Both the position numbers and the translations under genes were made by a program. The notes under the pieces are model-generated. The model had not been told where the DNA came from. It made no database searches and saw nothing but the letters and a program-made list of their open reading frames with translations. Shown one piece after another: positions 1 through 10,654 of a DNA stretch of 64,000 nucleotides (the first letter of the stretch is position 1; every line of letters starts with the position of its first letter). The DNA lies in NCBI GenBank assembly GCA_947488615.1, contig CANKZU010000017.1, positions 1 through 64,000 on the forward strand. The letters are read 5' to 3'. This DNA is from an uncultured Aurantimonas sp. (GTDB taxonomy: Bacteria > Pseudomonadota > Alphaproteobacteria > Rhizobiales > Rhizobiaceae).

Positions 1-129
1 CTCTTCATCTGTCCGTCCTTCAATCAAGGGCCGGACTCTAATCTCAGATGGAGGAAAAACTCAGTGGCAGGTCATCTCCGCACGATTGTCAGGATCGGTA
101 AATCAATAGCGCAATACCGTGCGCGCGAC

Positions 130-2793
130 CTATAAAGTCAAGGCCGCCTCGACCGCCTCCACGGCCGCATCCGCTTTGTCCCCGTCGGGTCCGCCAGCCT
201 GTGCCATGTCCGGCCGGCCGCCGCCGCCCTTGCCGCCGATCGCCGCACTGGCCTGCCGCACAAGCGACACCGCGTTGAACCGCTCGGTAAGGTCCGGCGT
301 GACGCCGACGACGACGCTGGCCTTGCCGTCGGCGACGCTGACGAACACGACGACTCCCGAGCCGAGCCCGGCCTTGGCTTCGTCGACCAGGCCCTTGAGG
401 TCCTTGCCGGCGACACCCTCAAGCACCCGTCCCATGAAGCTGACGCCGCCGACGTCCTTCGGCGCGGCGGACGAACCCTGTCCGGCGCCGTCACCGGCGA
501 GCGCGAGCCGCTTCTTGGCTTCGGCGAGTTCGCGCTCCAGCCGCCGCCGCTCCTCGACGACCGCCTCCAGCCGCTCCGCCGCCTCGGCCGGTGCGACCTT
601 CAACGCAGACGCCATGCGTCGCACGCGCTCGTCCTGTTCGACGAAATAGGCCCGGGCCGCCTCGCCCGTGAGCGCCTCGATGCGTCGCACGCCGGCACCG
701 ACAGCGCTCTCGCCGACGATATGGATGAGTCCGATGTCGCCGGTCGCGGCAACATGCGTGCCGCCGCAAAGTTCGATCGAGAACGGCCGGCCGACCTTTT
801 CGCCCTCCTCGGCCGTCCCCATCGAGACCACCCGGACCTCGTCGCCATATTTCTCGCCGAACAGCGCCATGGCTCCGGCCGCCATCGCCTCGTCCACCGC
901 CATCAGCCTCGTTTCCACCGGAGCGTTCTGAAGCACGATCCGGTTGGCCAGTCGCTCAACCTCGGCGATCTCTCGCGCGTCCAATGGCTTGGGATGGGAG
1001 AAGTCGAAGCGCAGCCGCCCCGGCGCCACCATCGAGCCCTTCTGGCCCACATGCGTGCCCAACACCTGGCGCAAGGCCTCATGAAGCAGATGGGTCGCCG
1101 AATGATTAAGCCGGATACGCGACCGCCGCGAATGATCGACCTGAAGGTCGAGCGGCATGCCGCCGCGGACCGCGCCCGTCTTGACCGTGCCGCGATGGAT
1201 GAACAAACCGTCCGCCAGCTTCTGCGTGTCGGTGATGTCGATCTCTACGTTTTCGCCGCGCATCGTACCGGCATCGCCGAGCTGGCCGCCCGACTCGCCG
1301 TAGAATGGCGTCTGGTTGAGAACGATGAAGATGTCCTCGCCCGTCTCGGCACGTTCAAGCTCCTGCCCGTCCTTGACCAGCGCCATGACGACGCCCTCGG
1401 CCCGTTCGGTATCGTAGCCGAGGAACTCCGTCGCGCCGGCACGCTCGCGGATCGGGTACCAGATATTTTCAGACGCGGCATCGCCGGAGCCGGACCAACT
1501 GGCCCGTGCCTCGGCCTTCTGACGCGCCATCGCGGTATTGAACGCATCGAGATCGACCGCGATGCCGCGCTGGCGCAGCGCGTCCTGCGTCAGATCGAGC
1601 GGAAACCCGTAGGTGTCGTAAAGCTTGAACGCCGTCTCGCCGGAGAGCTTCTGGCCTGCGCTCATGCCTTCGGTCGCGTCGGTCAGCAGCGTCAGACCGC
1701 GGTCGAGGGTCTGAAGAAACCGCTTTTCCTCGAGCTTCAGCGTTTCCGAAATCAACGCCTCGGCACGCACGAGTTCGGGAAAGGCGCGGCCCATCTCGGC
1801 GACCAGCGTCGGCAGGACCCTGAACAGCACCGGCTCACGCGCGCCGAGCAGCTTGGCATGGCGCATGGCGCGCCGCATGATCCGCCGCAACACATAGCCG
1901 CGGCCCTCGTTGGACGGCAGCACCCCGTCCGCGATGAGGAAGGCTGTCGCGCGCAGGTGGTCGGCGATGACCCGGTGGCTGGCAATCTTGTCACCCTCGG
2001 CCCGCGAACCGACCGCCGCCTCGACCGACTCGATCAGCGCCTTGAACAGATCGATATCGTAATTGTCGTGGACGCCCTGGAGGACGGCCGCGATCCGCTC
2101 CAGCCCCATGCCGGTGTCGATCGACGGACGCGGCAGTTCCATGCGCTCGTCGGCCGAGAGCTGCTCGAACTGCATGAAGACCAGGTTCCAGATCTCGATG
2201 AACCGGTCGCCATCCTCGTCCGGGCTTCCCGGAGGCCCGCCGGGAATGCCTTCGCCGTGGTCGAAAAAGATCTCCGAACACGGGCCGCACGGGCCGGTCT
2301 CGCCCATCGACCAGAAATTGTCCGACGTGGCGATGCGGATGATGCGGTCGTCGGACAGCCCGGCAATCTTGCGCCAGAGGGTGGCCGCCTCCTCATCCTC
2401 GGAAAAGACGGTCACCAGCAGCCGGTCCGCCGGCAAGTCGAACTCCTTGGTGATCAGGTTCCAGGCGAGCTCGATCGCCCGATCCTTGAAATAATCGCCG
2501 AAGGAGAAGTTCCCCAGCATCTCGAAGAAGGTGTGATGGCGGGCGGTATAGCCGACATTGTCGAGGTCGTTGTGCTTGCCGCCGGCACGCACGCATTTCT
2601 GCGATGTGACCGCACGCGAGTAAGGGCGCGTCTCGATGCCGGTGAAGACGTTCTTGAATTGCACCATGCCGGCGTTGGTGAACATCAGCGTCGGGTCGTT
2701 GCGCGGCACCAGCGGCGAGGACGCGACCGGCTCGTGGTCGTTCTTCGCGAAATAATCGAGAAACGCGGACCGGATTTCGTTGACGCCACTCAT
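130..2793 (-). CDS. alaS: Alanyl-tRNA synthetase
   Basis: Charges tRNA-Ala with alanine and edits mischarged Ser/Gly; cytoplasmic. At 887 aa the length is normal for bacterial AlaS. The N-terminal class II catalytic core begins [14 protein letters not shown]. The editing domain carries [12 protein letters not shown] near residue 562 and ELCGGTH near residue 673, which hold the zinc/editing residues. A Gly-rich C-Ala domain ([13 protein letters not shown]) closes the protein. The frame is open for 15 more codons upstream, but the ATG at 2793 is preferred because it follows a GAAGGT ribosome site and gives the family N-terminus. It lies downstream of recA on the same strand with a hairpin between them, the usual recA-alaS order of Rhizobiales. 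Confidence 0.97.
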   Translation of the reverse strand: MSGVNEIRSAFLDYFAKNDHEPVASSPLVPRNDPTLMFTNAGMVQFKNVFTGIETRPYSRAVTSQKCVRAGGKHNDLDNVGYTARHHTFFEMLGNFSFGDYFKDRAIELAWNLITKEFDLPADRLLVTVFSEDEEAATLWRKIAGLSDDRIIRIATSDNFWSMGETGPCGPCSEIFFDHGEGIPGGPPGSPDEDGDRFIEIWNLVFMQFEQLSADERMELPRPSIDTGMGLERIAAVLQGVHDNYDIDLFKALIESVEAAVGSRAEGDKIASHRVIADHLRATAFLIADGVLPSNEGRGYVLRRIMRRAMRHAKLLGAREPVLFRVLPTLVAEMGRAFPELVRAEALISETLKLEEKRFLQTLDRGLTLLTDATEGMSAGQKLSGETAFKLYDTYGFPLDLTQDALRQRGIAVDLDAFNTAMARQKAEARASWSGSGDAASENIWYPIRERAGATEFLGYDTERAEGVVMALVKDGQELERAETGEDIFIVLNQTPFYGESGGQLGDAGTMRGENVEIDITDTQKLADGLFIHRGTVKTGAVRGGMPLDLQVDHSRRSRIRLNHSATHLLHEALRQVLGTHVGQKGSMVAPGRLRFDFSHPKPLDAREIAEVERLANRIVLQNAPVETRLMAVDEAMAAGAMALFGEKYGDEVRVVSMGTAEEGEKVGRPFSIELCGGTHVAATGDIGLIHIVGESAVGAGVRRIEALTGEAARAYFVEQDERVRRMASALKVAPAEAAERLEAVVEERRRLERELAEAKKRLALAGDGAGQGSSAAPKDVGGVSFMGRVLEGVAGKDLKGLVDEAKAGLGSGVVVFVSVADGKASVVVGVTPDLTERFNAVSLVRQASAAIGGKGGGGRPDMAQAGGPDGDKADAAVEAVEAALTL

Positions 2794-2844
2794 GAATGCG
2801 ACCTTCGGAAAACTGACGGAAGAACACGGACGGACCACGCAAAG

Positions 2845-2874
2845 AAGCGCCTCCGATCCCTATCGAAGGCGCTT
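2845..2874 (-). terminator. Hairpin between recA and alaS, possible terminator or attenuator
   Basis: Arms AAGCGCCT (2845-2852) and AGGCGCTT (2867-2874) form a perfect 8-bp stem with a 14-nt loop, about 85 nt after the recA stop and 52 nt before the alaS start. On the minus strand the stem is followed by only a short T run (CTTTG), so it may end recA transcripts partially rather than completely. Confidence 0.45.
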
Positions 2875-2959
2875 TGTACAGAGGCCCGGAAGCACTGTCC
2901 ATCAAGCTCCGGTTCGTCGCCGCGCATCTCAGCGACGGCCGCGACCGGAGCCCGGCGGT

Positions 2960-4036
2960 TCAGCCCTCGTCGGCACTGTCCTCGCCGCCGGGATCGACGA
3001 GCAGTTGCTCGGCAATCAGGCCAGCGTTCTGGCGGATCAGGGCCTCGATCTCATTGGCAACACTGGGATTGTCGCGCAGGAAGTTCTTCGAATTCTCGCG
3101 CCCTTGCCCAAGTCTCTGACTGTTGTAGGAGAACCAGGCGCCGGATTTTTCGACGATCCCCGATTTGACGCCGAGATCGATGAGTTCACCGGTCTTCGAC
3201 ACGCCCTCGCCATACATGATGTCGAATTCGACCTGCTTGAACGGCGGCGCCAGCTTGTTCTTGACGACCTTCACCTTGGTCTGGTTGCCGACGACCTCAT
3301 CGCGGTCCTTGATCGCGCCGATCCGTCGGATATCGAGACGAACCGAGGCATAGAACTTCAAGGCGTTGCCGCCGGTCGTCGTCTCCGGCGAACCAAACAT
3401 CACGCCAATCTTCATGCGGATCTGGTTGATGAAAACAACCATGCATTTCGAGCGGGAAATCGAGCCGGTCAGTTTGCGCAGCGCCTGGCTCATCAGTCGC
3501 GCCTGCATGCCCGGCAGCGAATCGCCCATCTCGCCCTCGATTTCCGCCCGCGGCGTCAACGCCGCGACCGAATCGACGACCAGCACGTCGATCGCGCCGG
3601 AGCGAACCAGCGTGTCGGTGATCTCCAGCGCCTGTTCGCCGGTATCGGGCTGCGAGATCAGGAGATTTTCCAGATCCACCCCGAGCTTCCTGGCATAGAC
3701 CGGGTCCAGCGCGTGTTCGGCATCGACGAAGGCGCAGATCCCGCCCTTCTTCTGGGCCTCGGCGATCGTATGCAGGGCCAGCGTCGTCTTGCCCGAGCTT
3801 TCCGGGCCGTAAATCTCGACGACCCGGCCTTTCGGCAGCCCGCCGACACCGAGCGCGATGTCGAGGCCGAGCGAGCCCGTCGATACGGTTTCAATCTCGA
3901 CGATCTTCTCGTTCGCGCCGAGCCGCATGATCGAGCCCTTGCCGAACGCCCGCTCGATCTGCGAAAGCGCGGCATCGAGAGCCTTGTTCTTGTCCAACGA
4001 ATTTTCCTCGACGAGACGGAGTGTGTTCTGTGCCAT
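2960..4036 (-). CDS. recA: Recombinase A
   Basis: DNA strand-exchange protein and LexA co-protease. The length of 358 aa is normal. Walker [10 protein letters not shown] is at residues 77-85. The start [20 protein letters not shown] is the usual alphaproteobacterial N-terminus. DNA-binding loop L1 ([20 protein letters not shown] region) and the loop 2 region ([19 protein letters not shown]) are intact, and the C-terminus is acidic ([12 protein letters not shown]). Two LexA-like boxes lie upstream, so SOS control is likely. Confidence 0.98.
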   Translation of the reverse strand: MAQNTLRLVEENSLDKNKALDAALSQIERAFGKGSIMRLGANEKIVEIETVSTGSLGLDIALGVGGLPKGRVVEIYGPESSGKTTLALHTIAEAQKKGGICAFVDAEHALDPVYARKLGVDLENLLISQPDTGEQALEITDTLVRSGAIDVLVVDSVAALTPRAEIEGEMGDSLPGMQARLMSQALRKLTGSISRSKCMVVFINQIRMKIGVMFGSPETTTGGNALKFYASVRLDIRRIGAIKDRDEVVGNQTKVKVVKNKLAPPFKQVEFDIMYGEGVSKTGELIDLGVKSGIVEKSGAWFSYNSQRLGQGRENSKNFLRDNPSVANEIEALIRQNAGLIAEQLLVDPGGEDSADEG

Positions 4037-4098
4037 GGAGACGGGACCTTATTCCACGCGTTGGACGGGGGTGCAATGATGCGGTCTGAACCCAATAC

Positions 4099-4145
4099 GT
4101 ACGCTCTTTGTTCTCATTGGGCAAGCCCGTATTCCTGGTTTGTTC
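4099..4145 (-). promoter_or_regulatory. Two LexA-like boxes upstream of recA
   Basis: Alphaproteobacterial LexA binds GTTC-N7-GTTC (reverse GAAC-N7-GAAC). On the recA strand there is GAACAAAGAGCGTAC (4113-4099) and GAACAAACCAGGAAT (4145-4131), each with one mismatch in the second half-site. They start 32 bp apart, about three helical turns. The first is 63 bp from the recA ATG. Both share GAACAAA. Confidence 0.5.
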
Positions 4146-4200
4146 CGGTTTATCGCCGCAACGCGAATCGCGGCCCGCTCTCACTATTCGTTAAAGTTGT

Positions 4201-5169
4201 ATGAAAAAGTCCGAGGCCTCGTCTCATTCCCTCACCGTCTTCGTTGGCGGTGCGGCCCATATCGACCGGCGCGCGAAGGCCGATGCGCCGTATCGTCCCG
4301 CCGCGTCAAATCCCGGCCGCTTCTTCGACATGCCCGGCGGTGCCGCGTTCAACGCCGCCTTGACGCTGGACGCGCTCGGTTGCGCGGTGGTGCTGCATAG
4401 CGCCAGGGGCGGCGATTCCGACGGTTACCGAATCGCCGAGGCGATCGCCGCTCGCAAGTTCACGGATTATTCCATCACCTGGATCGACCGGGCAACGCCG
4501 ACCTATACGGCCATTCTGGACGACCGGAGCGAGCTCGTTGCCGGCGTCGCGGACATGGGCCTTTATGATCTTCTCGTTCCGCGCGTCTTCACCCGGCGGC
4601 ATGTCAGGGCAGCGATGGACGAGGTCGACGCACTGCTGGTCGACGCGAACCTGCCGAGCGGATCGATCGACGCGCTGGCGAAGGCCGCCGGCGGCCGTCC
4701 CATCGTAGCGATCGGTGTCTCGCCCGCCAAGGTTCGCCGTCTACAGGGAGCGATCAGCTCCCTTTCAGCGCTGTTTCTCTCCCATGCCGAGGCGACGAGC
4801 CTCGTCGAGGCAAGCGCCGGGACAAGCTCGCGCCTCATCGCCGAACTCCTGATCGAGCTGGGCGCACGGCGCGCCGTGATTACCGATGGACCGGGGGAGG
4901 TCGTGGTGATCGACGGCGAAACGATCGCCTTCCAGGAGCCCCCGGCGGTCGTTCCCGTGGACGTCACCGGCGCCGGCGACACGCTCGCCGCCGCGGCGCT
5001 GGTCGGCCTTTGCAAGGGAGGAGAGTGGATCGATTGCATCCGCTCCGGCCTGGTGGCGTCGTCGATCCGGATTTCTGACGATCCGTTTCCGCCGCGCGAT
5101 TTCGCTCGACTGATCCAAGAGGGGGCCGCGACACTGCCCGATCCCCAATCACCGGAAAGGTCGCTGTGA
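4201..5169 (+). CDS. psuK: PfkB-family kinase, probable pseudouridine kinase
   Basis: A ribokinase-fold sugar kinase of 322 aa. The substrate-side motif is MPGGAAFNAALTLDALG near residues 45-60. The PfkB signature DVTGAGDTLAAA begins at residue 254, with Asp260 as the catalytic base. The stop TGA overlaps the ATG of the next gene, which encodes pseudouridine-5'-phosphate glycosidase. That coupling makes pseudouridine the best substrate guess: the kinase makes pseudouridine 5'-phosphate, which the glycosidase splits to uracil and ribose 5-phosphate. The pfkB family covers many sugars, so the specificity is inferred from context. Confidence 0.82.
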   Translation: MKKSEASSHSLTVFVGGAAHIDRRAKADAPYRPAASNPGRFFDMPGGAAFNAALTLDALGCAVVLHSARGGDSDGYRIAEAIAARKFTDYSITWIDRATPTYTAILDDRSELVAGVADMGLYDLLVPRVFTRRHVRAAMDEVDALLVDANLPSGSIDALAKAAGGRPIVAIGVSPAKVRRLQGAISSLSALFLSHAEATSLVEASAGTSSRLIAELLIELGARRAVITDGPGEVVVIDGETIAFQEPPAVVPVDVTGAGDTLAAAALVGLCKGGEWIDCIRSGLVASSIRISDDPFPPRDFARLIQEGAATLPDPQSPERSL

Positions 5170-6089
5170 TGTCCGTGACACTCCCGTTCAGGTCTTCCGA
5201 CGAGGTCGCTGATGCGATTCGCACGCGGCGGCCGGTGGTGGCGCTGGAATCGACCATCATCACCCACGGTATGCCCTATCCCCAGAACAGCGACATGGCC
5301 CGCAATGTCGAGGCCATCATACGGGAGCAAGGCGCCGTTCCGGCGACGATCGCGGTTCTGAATGGACAGCTCGTAGTCGGACTCGGCGACCAGGAATTGG
5401 AGGCGCTCGCGACGAGCCGGGATGCGATGAAGCTGTCGCGGGCCGACCTTGCCTATGCCGTCGCCGCGGGGCGGACCGGCGCGACCACGGTCGCCGCGAC
5501 GATGATCGCCGCCGATCTTGCCGGGATCGGCGTCTTCGCCACCGGTGGCATCGGCGGCGTCCACCGCGGCGCCGAAACAAGCTTCGACATTTCCGCCGAT
5601 CTGGAGGAACTCGCGCGCACGCCGGTCATCGTGGTCTGCGCCGGGGCGAAGGCGATTCTCGACCTCAATAAAACCCTGGAAGTTCTGGAGACAAAAGGGG
5701 TTCCGGTCATCGGCTACGGCACCGATGAACTCCCGGCCTTCTGGTCGCGCGAATCCGGGCTGCCCGCGCCGCTTCGGCTCGATACGGCGGACGAGATCGC
5801 TGCCTTTCAGAGGGCTCGGGCCGCCCTTTCCATCCGCGGCGGCGTGCTGGTCGCCAATCCGGTCCCTGAAGACCAGGCGTTGCCGCGCGCAACGGTCGAG
5901 GGCTGGATCGCACAGGCGCTCGGTGACGCAACAGTCCAGGGGGTCAGCGGCAAGGCCATCACGCCCTTCCTGCTCGATCGCATATATCATTTGAGCGAAG
6001 GGCGCTCGCTGGCAGCCAATATCGCGTTGGTCGAAGCCAACGCACTGCTGGCCGGACGCATCGCCGTCGCCTTGGCCAAAGCCGCCTGA
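5169..6089 (+). CDS. psuG: Pseudouridine-5'-phosphate glycosidase
   Basis: Cleaves the C-glycosidic bond of pseudouridine 5'-phosphate, giving uracil and ribose 5-phosphate. At 306 aa it has normal length. Family landmarks are ALESTIITHGMPYPQN near the N-terminus, the lysine of MKLSRADL, and the long conserved GGIGGVHRGAETSFDISADL stretch. The ATG at 5169 overlaps the kinase stop by one base; a GTG one codon earlier is also possible. No dedicated nucleoside transporter is adjacent, so recycling of pseudouridine from RNA turnover is as likely as uptake. Confidence 0.93.
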   Translation: MSVTLPFRSSDEVADAIRTRRPVVALESTIITHGMPYPQNSDMARNVEAIIREQGAVPATIAVLNGQLVVGLGDQELEALATSRDAMKLSRADLAYAVAAGRTGATTVAATMIAADLAGIGVFATGGIGGVHRGAETSFDISADLEELARTPVIVVCAGAKAILDLNKTLEVLETKGVPVIGYGTDELPAFWSRESGLPAPLRLDTADEIAAFQRARAALSIRGGVLVANPVPEDQALPRATVEGWIAQALGDATVQGVSGKAITPFLLDRIYHLSEGRSLAANIALVEANALLAGRIAVALAKAA

Positions 6090-6114
6090 GCCGTGAAGCG
6101 ACAGCTTTTCGCGC

Positions 6115-8658
6115 CTACTCGTCGATCATGGTTTTGACCGCGACGGCCAGTTCGCGCAGCGAGAACGGCTTGGCGAGGAAGCCGAACTTTTCGCCATCCG
6201 GCAAGTTCTTGGCGAACGCGTCCTCGGCATAGCCCGAGACGAAAATAAATTTCAGATCCGGCCGCTTCTTGCGCATTTCGCGAAGCAGCGATGGTCCGTC
6301 CATTTCCGGCATGACCACGTCGGACACGACGAGTTCGATCTGGCCGTCCAGTTCTTCCATCACTTCCAGCGCCTCGATGCCGGACGCAGCTTCGTGGACA
6401 TCGTAGCCGCGCATCTTGAGAGCGCGGACATTGCCAGCTCGAACATGATCCTCATCCTCGACCAGCAGGATGGACGCGGTTCCCGAAAGGTCGAGCTTGG
6501 CGTTGGAGGTGGCGACGGCACTCGCCTCGATCTTCGCCATCGCGATCTGATCGGGGATGTGTCGCGGCAGGAAGATTCGAAAGACCGTGCCCTCGCCTGG
6601 CTTGGAGTCGACGAAAATGAAGCCGCTCGACTGCTTGACGATGCCATAGACCATCGACAGGCCCAGGCCGGTGCCCTTGCCGATCTCCTTGGTGGTGAAG
6701 AACGGCTCGAAAATACGTTCGGCCAGGTCCGGCGGAATCCCGGTTCCGGTGTCGGCGACCTCGACCAGAACATAATCGCCTTCGATCAGCTCCGCGTATC
6801 CGAAGCCGCGGGCTTCGGTGGCCTCCACATTGCGGGTGGATATGGTGATCGTTCCGCCATCGGGCATCGCGTCGCGGGCGTTCTGCACAAGATTGGTGAT
6901 CACCTGCTCGAATTGGCCGATATCGGCCATCACCGGCCACAGGTCGCGGGCGTGATGGCGCTCCAGCTTGGCATGATCTCCGCTGACACGCTTCAGAAGC
7001 AGGTGCATGTCGGCAACGACGTCAGTGAGGTTGAGCATCTTCGGCCGCATCGTTTGCCGGCGCGAATAGGCCAGCAACTGGCGGACCAGCGAGGCGGCAC
7101 GGTTGGCGCTCTGCTTGATCAGCAAAAGATCCTGAAACGAGGGGTCTCCGGTGCGATGGTTGAGCAGGAGGAAGTCGACCGACGCGGTGATGATCGTCAG
7201 CACATTGTTGAAGTCGTGGGCGATACCACCGGCCAGATTGCCGATCGCCTGCAACTTCTGGCTTTTGGCGAATTGCTCCTCCAGCGCCCGTTGCTCGGTG
7301 ATCTCGACGCCGTAGAGAATCGCCACTTCGTGAGTGTCCGGACCGGCCTTCGGAATCGCGCTGATATAAAGCCGGACAGAGCGCGGCTTCTCGCCCAGAA
7401 CCTCGACATCGACCGGCGCGATTCCAGCCTGACCGCGAACCGCGGCGGCGAGCGCCTGGCGCAATCCGTCGCGATCGCTTTCGCGGATACTGCCGCCGAT
7501 CTCGGCGGTGCCGCTGGATGCATCCAGGCCGAAGACCTGCCGGAAGGCCGCGTTGGAACGAATCGCGCGCGCCTCCTCGTCGAGCGCCGCGATCGCCATG
7601 GGGGAGGAATTGAAAAAGCGGGTGAAACGCGCTTCGGCGAGTTCCGCCGTATCCGCCGCTTCGCTCTTCGCGCTGCGGCTGAGAACGAGCGTTCGCACGA
7701 TGCCCGGCGCCGCGGCGTCGTCCGCCACGGGCTTGCGCAGGAGCCGCACCGGAAGGCTCTGCCCGTCGCGAGTGATGAGATCGAGATCGACGATGCTCGT
7801 TCCGTCCGCGTCGTCGTCGCTGGCAGTGGGCGCCAGCAGGGCCCCAGACGCTTCCGGAACGAAATCGAGCAGTGACAGGCCGCGGGGCTTGAACTCGACC
7901 AGATCGACGCCGAGCCATCCGGCCAGCGTGGCGTTGAGATAGGCAATCTTCAGATCGGCGTCCGTCGCCACGAAACCCGCGGGCGCCCGGTCGAGATAGT
8001 CGATCGCGTGCTGGAGATCCTGGAAGGAACTCTCCTGCGACTGGCGGTCGGCGGTGATGTCGAGAATCTGCCAGGCTTGCAGCGTTCCGCGCGAGGTCGC
8101 GAGCGGGCGCACCGAGGCACGATACCAATGCGGCGCGCCGTCGCCAGCCGCCAGCGCCGCGAGACTGCGGGGCAGACGGAACTCGCGCTGGCCGGAACGG
8201 TTTTCCCGCGCCAGATTGGCGAGGTAATAAATCGCCTCGGAGGCCTCCGGTTCACGCGCCAATAGCCGTTCCAGCGTTTTCACGCCGGCGGCCGTCGTCG
8301 CGCCGGTGGTCTCGCCATAGGCACTGTTGGCGTAGATGATCCGCCCTTTGCGATCGACGATCAGCGTCCCGCTGCGCGCAGTGTCGAGGAAGTCCTTGGC
8401 GATCGCACCTTCGGCGATTCGGCCGGTGAATTGCACGAAGCCGAGCGCAGTGGCGAAGATCGCGGCGATTCCGGCCACGGCGAGACCACCGAAGATCACC
8501 AGCAGCGCGATTGCGCCATAGGCGTGGCCGAACAGCGCCAGCGATGCCGCCAGAACGGTCAACAAGCCACCCAGAACGAGCAGGCGCCGAACGCCCGATG
8601 CGGCTGCAGCCCTGTCAATCAAAGGCTTCTCGGCCGCGTCCATCGCCGCTCCATCCAT
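6115..8658 (-). CDS. cckA: Cell-cycle hybrid histidine kinase CckA
   Basis: Membrane hybrid kinase/phosphatase that feeds phosphate through ChpT to CtrA and CpdR in alphaproteobacteria. Order: two membrane segments in the first 80 residues ([19 protein letters not shown] and [19 protein letters not shown]), three PAS-like regions to about residue 460, the HisKA box [12 protein letters not shown] with His481, an ATPase domain ([34 protein letters not shown]), and a C-terminal receiver with phospho-acceptor Asp780 in [12 protein letters not shown]. The start at 8658 follows an AGAGG site; the frame is open 12 codons further. The receiver and kinase are intact. Three GANTC sites sit at the 5' end. 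Confidence 0.93.
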   Translation of the reverse strand: MDGAAMDAAEKPLIDRAAAASGVRRLLVLGGLLTVLAASLALFGHAYGAIALLVIFGGLAVAGIAAIFATALGFVQFTGRIAEGAIAKDFLDTARSGTLIVDRKGRIIYANSAYGETTGATTAAGVKTLERLLAREPEASEAIYYLANLARENRSGQREFRLPRSLAALAAGDGAPHWYRASVRPLATSRGTLQAWQILDITADRQSQESSFQDLQHAIDYLDRAPAGFVATDADLKIAYLNATLAGWLGVDLVEFKPRGLSLLDFVPEASGALLAPTASDDDADGTSIVDLDLITRDGQSLPVRLLRKPVADDAAAPGIVRTLVLSRSAKSEAADTAELAEARFTRFFNSSPMAIAALDEEARAIRSNAAFRQVFGLDASSGTAEIGGSIRESDRDGLRQALAAAVRGQAGIAPVDVEVLGEKPRSVRLYISAIPKAGPDTHEVAILYGVEITEQRALEEQFAKSQKLQAIGNLAGGIAHDFNNVLTIITASVDFLLLNHRTGDPSFQDLLLIKQSANRAASLVRQLLAYSRRQTMRPKMLNLTDVVADMHLLLKRVSGDHAKLERHHARDLWPVMADIGQFEQVITNLVQNARDAMPDGGTITISTRNVEATEARGFGYAELIEGDYVLVEVADTGTGIPPDLAERIFEPFFTTKEIGKGTGLGLSMVYGIVKQSSGFIFVDSKPGEGTVFRIFLPRHIPDQIAMAKIEASAVATSNAKLDLSGTASILLVEDEDHVRAGNVRALKMRGYDVHEAASGIEALEVMEELDGQIELVVSDVVMPEMDGPSLLREMRKKRPDLKFIFVSGYAEDAFAKNLPDGEKFGFLAKPFSLRELAVAVKTMIDE

Positions 8659-8661
8659 GTC

Positions 8662-8703
8662 GATTCGCCTCTGCTTGCCGCAACTATGAATCAAAAGCGA
8701 ATC
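8662..8703 (-). promoter_or_regulatory. Cluster of three GANTC sites at the cckA 5' end
   Basis: GATTC at 8662-8666 and GAATC at 8688-8692 and 8699-8703 are three CcrM methylation sites within 42 bp, directly upstream of the preferred cckA start. Chance expectation is about one GANTC per 256 bp. The 200 bp to the divergent gene at 8904 presumably holds both promoters. No TTAA-N7-TTAA CtrA box is seen in it. Confidence 0.55.
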
Positions 8704-8903
8704 CGAGGCGAGTAGTCGCGTCCAAGCTTTTATTCAACCGAGACCACGAAAAAAGCCCATGCTGACTTCGCGCGCCGCTGTCCACGCATTATGAACAGCC
8801 AAGCTGACGTTGCACTTGCCCCGGACCGAAAGATCGGTCAACCGGGTTTGGCGACTGAAAGAAACTCCGCCGGTCTCCGGCGCCGCAGGAGGGAATCGCC
8901 CCC

Positions 8904-10487
8904 ATGCCCCAATGGATCGTCGACCTCGTAGGCGAAAGTCTCGCGTCAATCGTCTGGGTGGCGATCGTGGCGACCGCCGTGTGCCTGTTGGCAGTGCTGA
9001 TGATCGTCCTCGCCAAAAAGGCCTTCGGCGGCCGAATCGGCAACGGCTTCAAGGGAAACGCTCCGCGACTGGCGGTGATGGATGTCGCCCGCATCGACGA
9101 GAAACGCCGCCTCATCCTGGTGCGACGCGACGAGGTCGAGCATCTCGTGCTCGTCGGTGGGCAGAACGATGTACTCATCGAGGGCAGCATTCTGCGAGTG
9201 TTTACCGCGACCGACGCTCGCTTGGACGAACCACACGATGATTTCCCCGCGTTCGACGAGGATATGTCGCCAGAACCAGCATCCAGTCGAGCTGTCGCAC
9301 CGATTCCCGTTCCCTTCCCCGAAGCGAAGCCACTGGCCCCATCCGTTGAACCCCGGCAGCCGGAAACGGTCGCCTCGCGGCCACCGGCCGAAAGCAAGTC
9401 CCGCCCCGCCCCGATTATGGCGCCCTCGCCGGTGCCGCCGGCTCCGACTGTCCCGCCGGCTTCAATGGCCCCCGGCACGGAACAGGCCAAGACGCCCGCA
9501 TACAGCGCCGCACCGATCCCGGAGATCGACGCCGATCGCTCGACGCCGGCAACAGCGCAGAGCCTTCCTCCACGTTCGATCGCGACGCCGACACTCAACC
9601 TGCGGCAGAGCCGGTCGACGACGGAAGTCCGCAATGTCTCGTCGGAGTCTCCTGCTTCCGAATCGGCAGCGGCGCGCCCCGCGTCGCCTGCCTCGAGCCG
9701 CCGCGAACCATCGCTGGCCGTGCCGGATGTGCAACGGGAGCCGATGGCCTCCGAGGCCGAGCAGCCCCGAGCCGATCTACGCGCGCAAATGAATCGCGCC
9801 CAATCCCCTGCCCTCGAACCGGTGCAGGATGCGACCGCGCCGGCCATCGCCGTCGATGCCGCCGATCGCCGGGACTCGCCGCGACAGCCACTGTCCGTCA
9901 GAAGCTTCGCCACGGCGATACAAAATCGCAAGGCGCCGCCGGAACGGCCGCAGCCAACACCGAAGGCAGCCGAGGCGGCAACACCTCAAAATAATGCGAA
10001 CGCGACACGCATCGGTCCCGATGAACGGGATCGGCAGCCTTCGGGGCCTTCGGCCGCCGGAGTGCGTTCCACCTCCTCAAGCCAGACAGAAGCTGCGCTG
10101 AAGCAGCCATCCGTGCCGGAGGATGCCGGCTCCAGCCTAGAGGAGCTTCTCTCCGCCGAGATCGATTCGGATTTTGGAAACGACGCCTTCTTCGCTGACG
10201 AGCCCGACGAAGTCGATTCAGGCGCGGATACGCCGCGCGCAGCGCCCCAAGTCGGCGCCTCCAGATCACGGCCGGCCACCCCAACGGCGGTCGAGGCACC
10301 GCGCGTCGCCCCACCAGCGCCGCCTGCCTCATCCGCCGGGAACGGCACGCCTCTTCGCTCGGACCCGCAGCCGGAGACCCCGCCCCGTACAACCGCGGCG
10401 CCGGTGCCTTTGACTCTCGAAGAGGAAATGGAACGGTTGCTGGGCGACTTCAATTTCGGCGACGAAAGCGATCGTAAGGCCAACTGA
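8904..10487 (+). CDS. FliO-like membrane protein with long disordered tail
   Basis: A 527-aa protein with one N-terminal membrane segment (SIVWVAIVATAVCLLAVLMIVLA, about residues 13-36). It is followed by a short basic domain of about 80 residues (LAVMDVARIDEKRRLILVRRDEVEHLVLVGG) that resembles the cytoplasmic part of FliO, a flagellar export assembly factor. From about residue 115 to 500 the chain is Pro/Ala/Ser/Arg-rich and looks disordered. A conserved-looking acidic end follows (LTLEEEMERLLGDFNFGDES). It is divergent from cckA and has no flagellar neighbours here. The FliO assignment rests on my recognition of the N-terminal pattern; function is unproven. Confidence 0.6.
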   Translation: MPQWIVDLVGESLASIVWVAIVATAVCLLAVLMIVLAKKAFGGRIGNGFKGNAPRLAVMDVARIDEKRRLILVRRDEVEHLVLVGGQNDVLIEGSILRVFTATDARLDEPHDDFPAFDEDMSPEPASSRAVAPIPVPFPEAKPLAPSVEPRQPETVASRPPAESKSRPAPIMAPSPVPPAPTVPPASMAPGTEQAKTPAYSAAPIPEIDADRSTPATAQSLPPRSIATPTLNLRQSRSTTEVRNVSSESPASESAAARPASPASSRREPSLAVPDVQREPMASEAEQPRADLRAQMNRAQSPALEPVQDATAPAIAVDAADRRDSPRQPLSVRSFATAIQNRKAPPERPQPTPKAAEAATPQNNANATRIGPDERDRQPSGPSAAGVRSTSSSQTEAALKQPSVPEDAGSSLEELLSAEIDSDFGNDAFFADEPDEVDSGADTPRAAPQVGASRSRPATPTAVEAPRVAPPAPPASSAGNGTPLRSDPQPETPPRTTAAPVPLTLEEEMERLLGDFNFGDESDRKAN

Positions 10488-10654
10488 GTTCAGAAAAGAC
10501 CGGCAGGGAAACCGACAGGGAAACCGGCAATAGCAGGCGTTCGCATGGCTCTTGGATGCACGCCCCGTCAGCCGTGGCCTTTCCGGATTTCCGCTGGCCG
10601 AGCCTATCGACGGCAGCCGGAATCGCTGGGTCTGAAAGAACCCGTGCGGGAGCC

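Noticed and set aside
721..4204. Very long open frames antisense to alaS and recA
   Set aside because: They mirror the codon pattern of two certain housekeeping genes in GC-rich DNA; the translations are Arg/His/Asp-rich and show no family pattern.
10504..10527. Tandem CAGGGAAACCG repeat with 12-bp period after the FliO-like gene
   Set aside because: Only two units in a convergent gap, with no hairpin or T run; too little to interpret.
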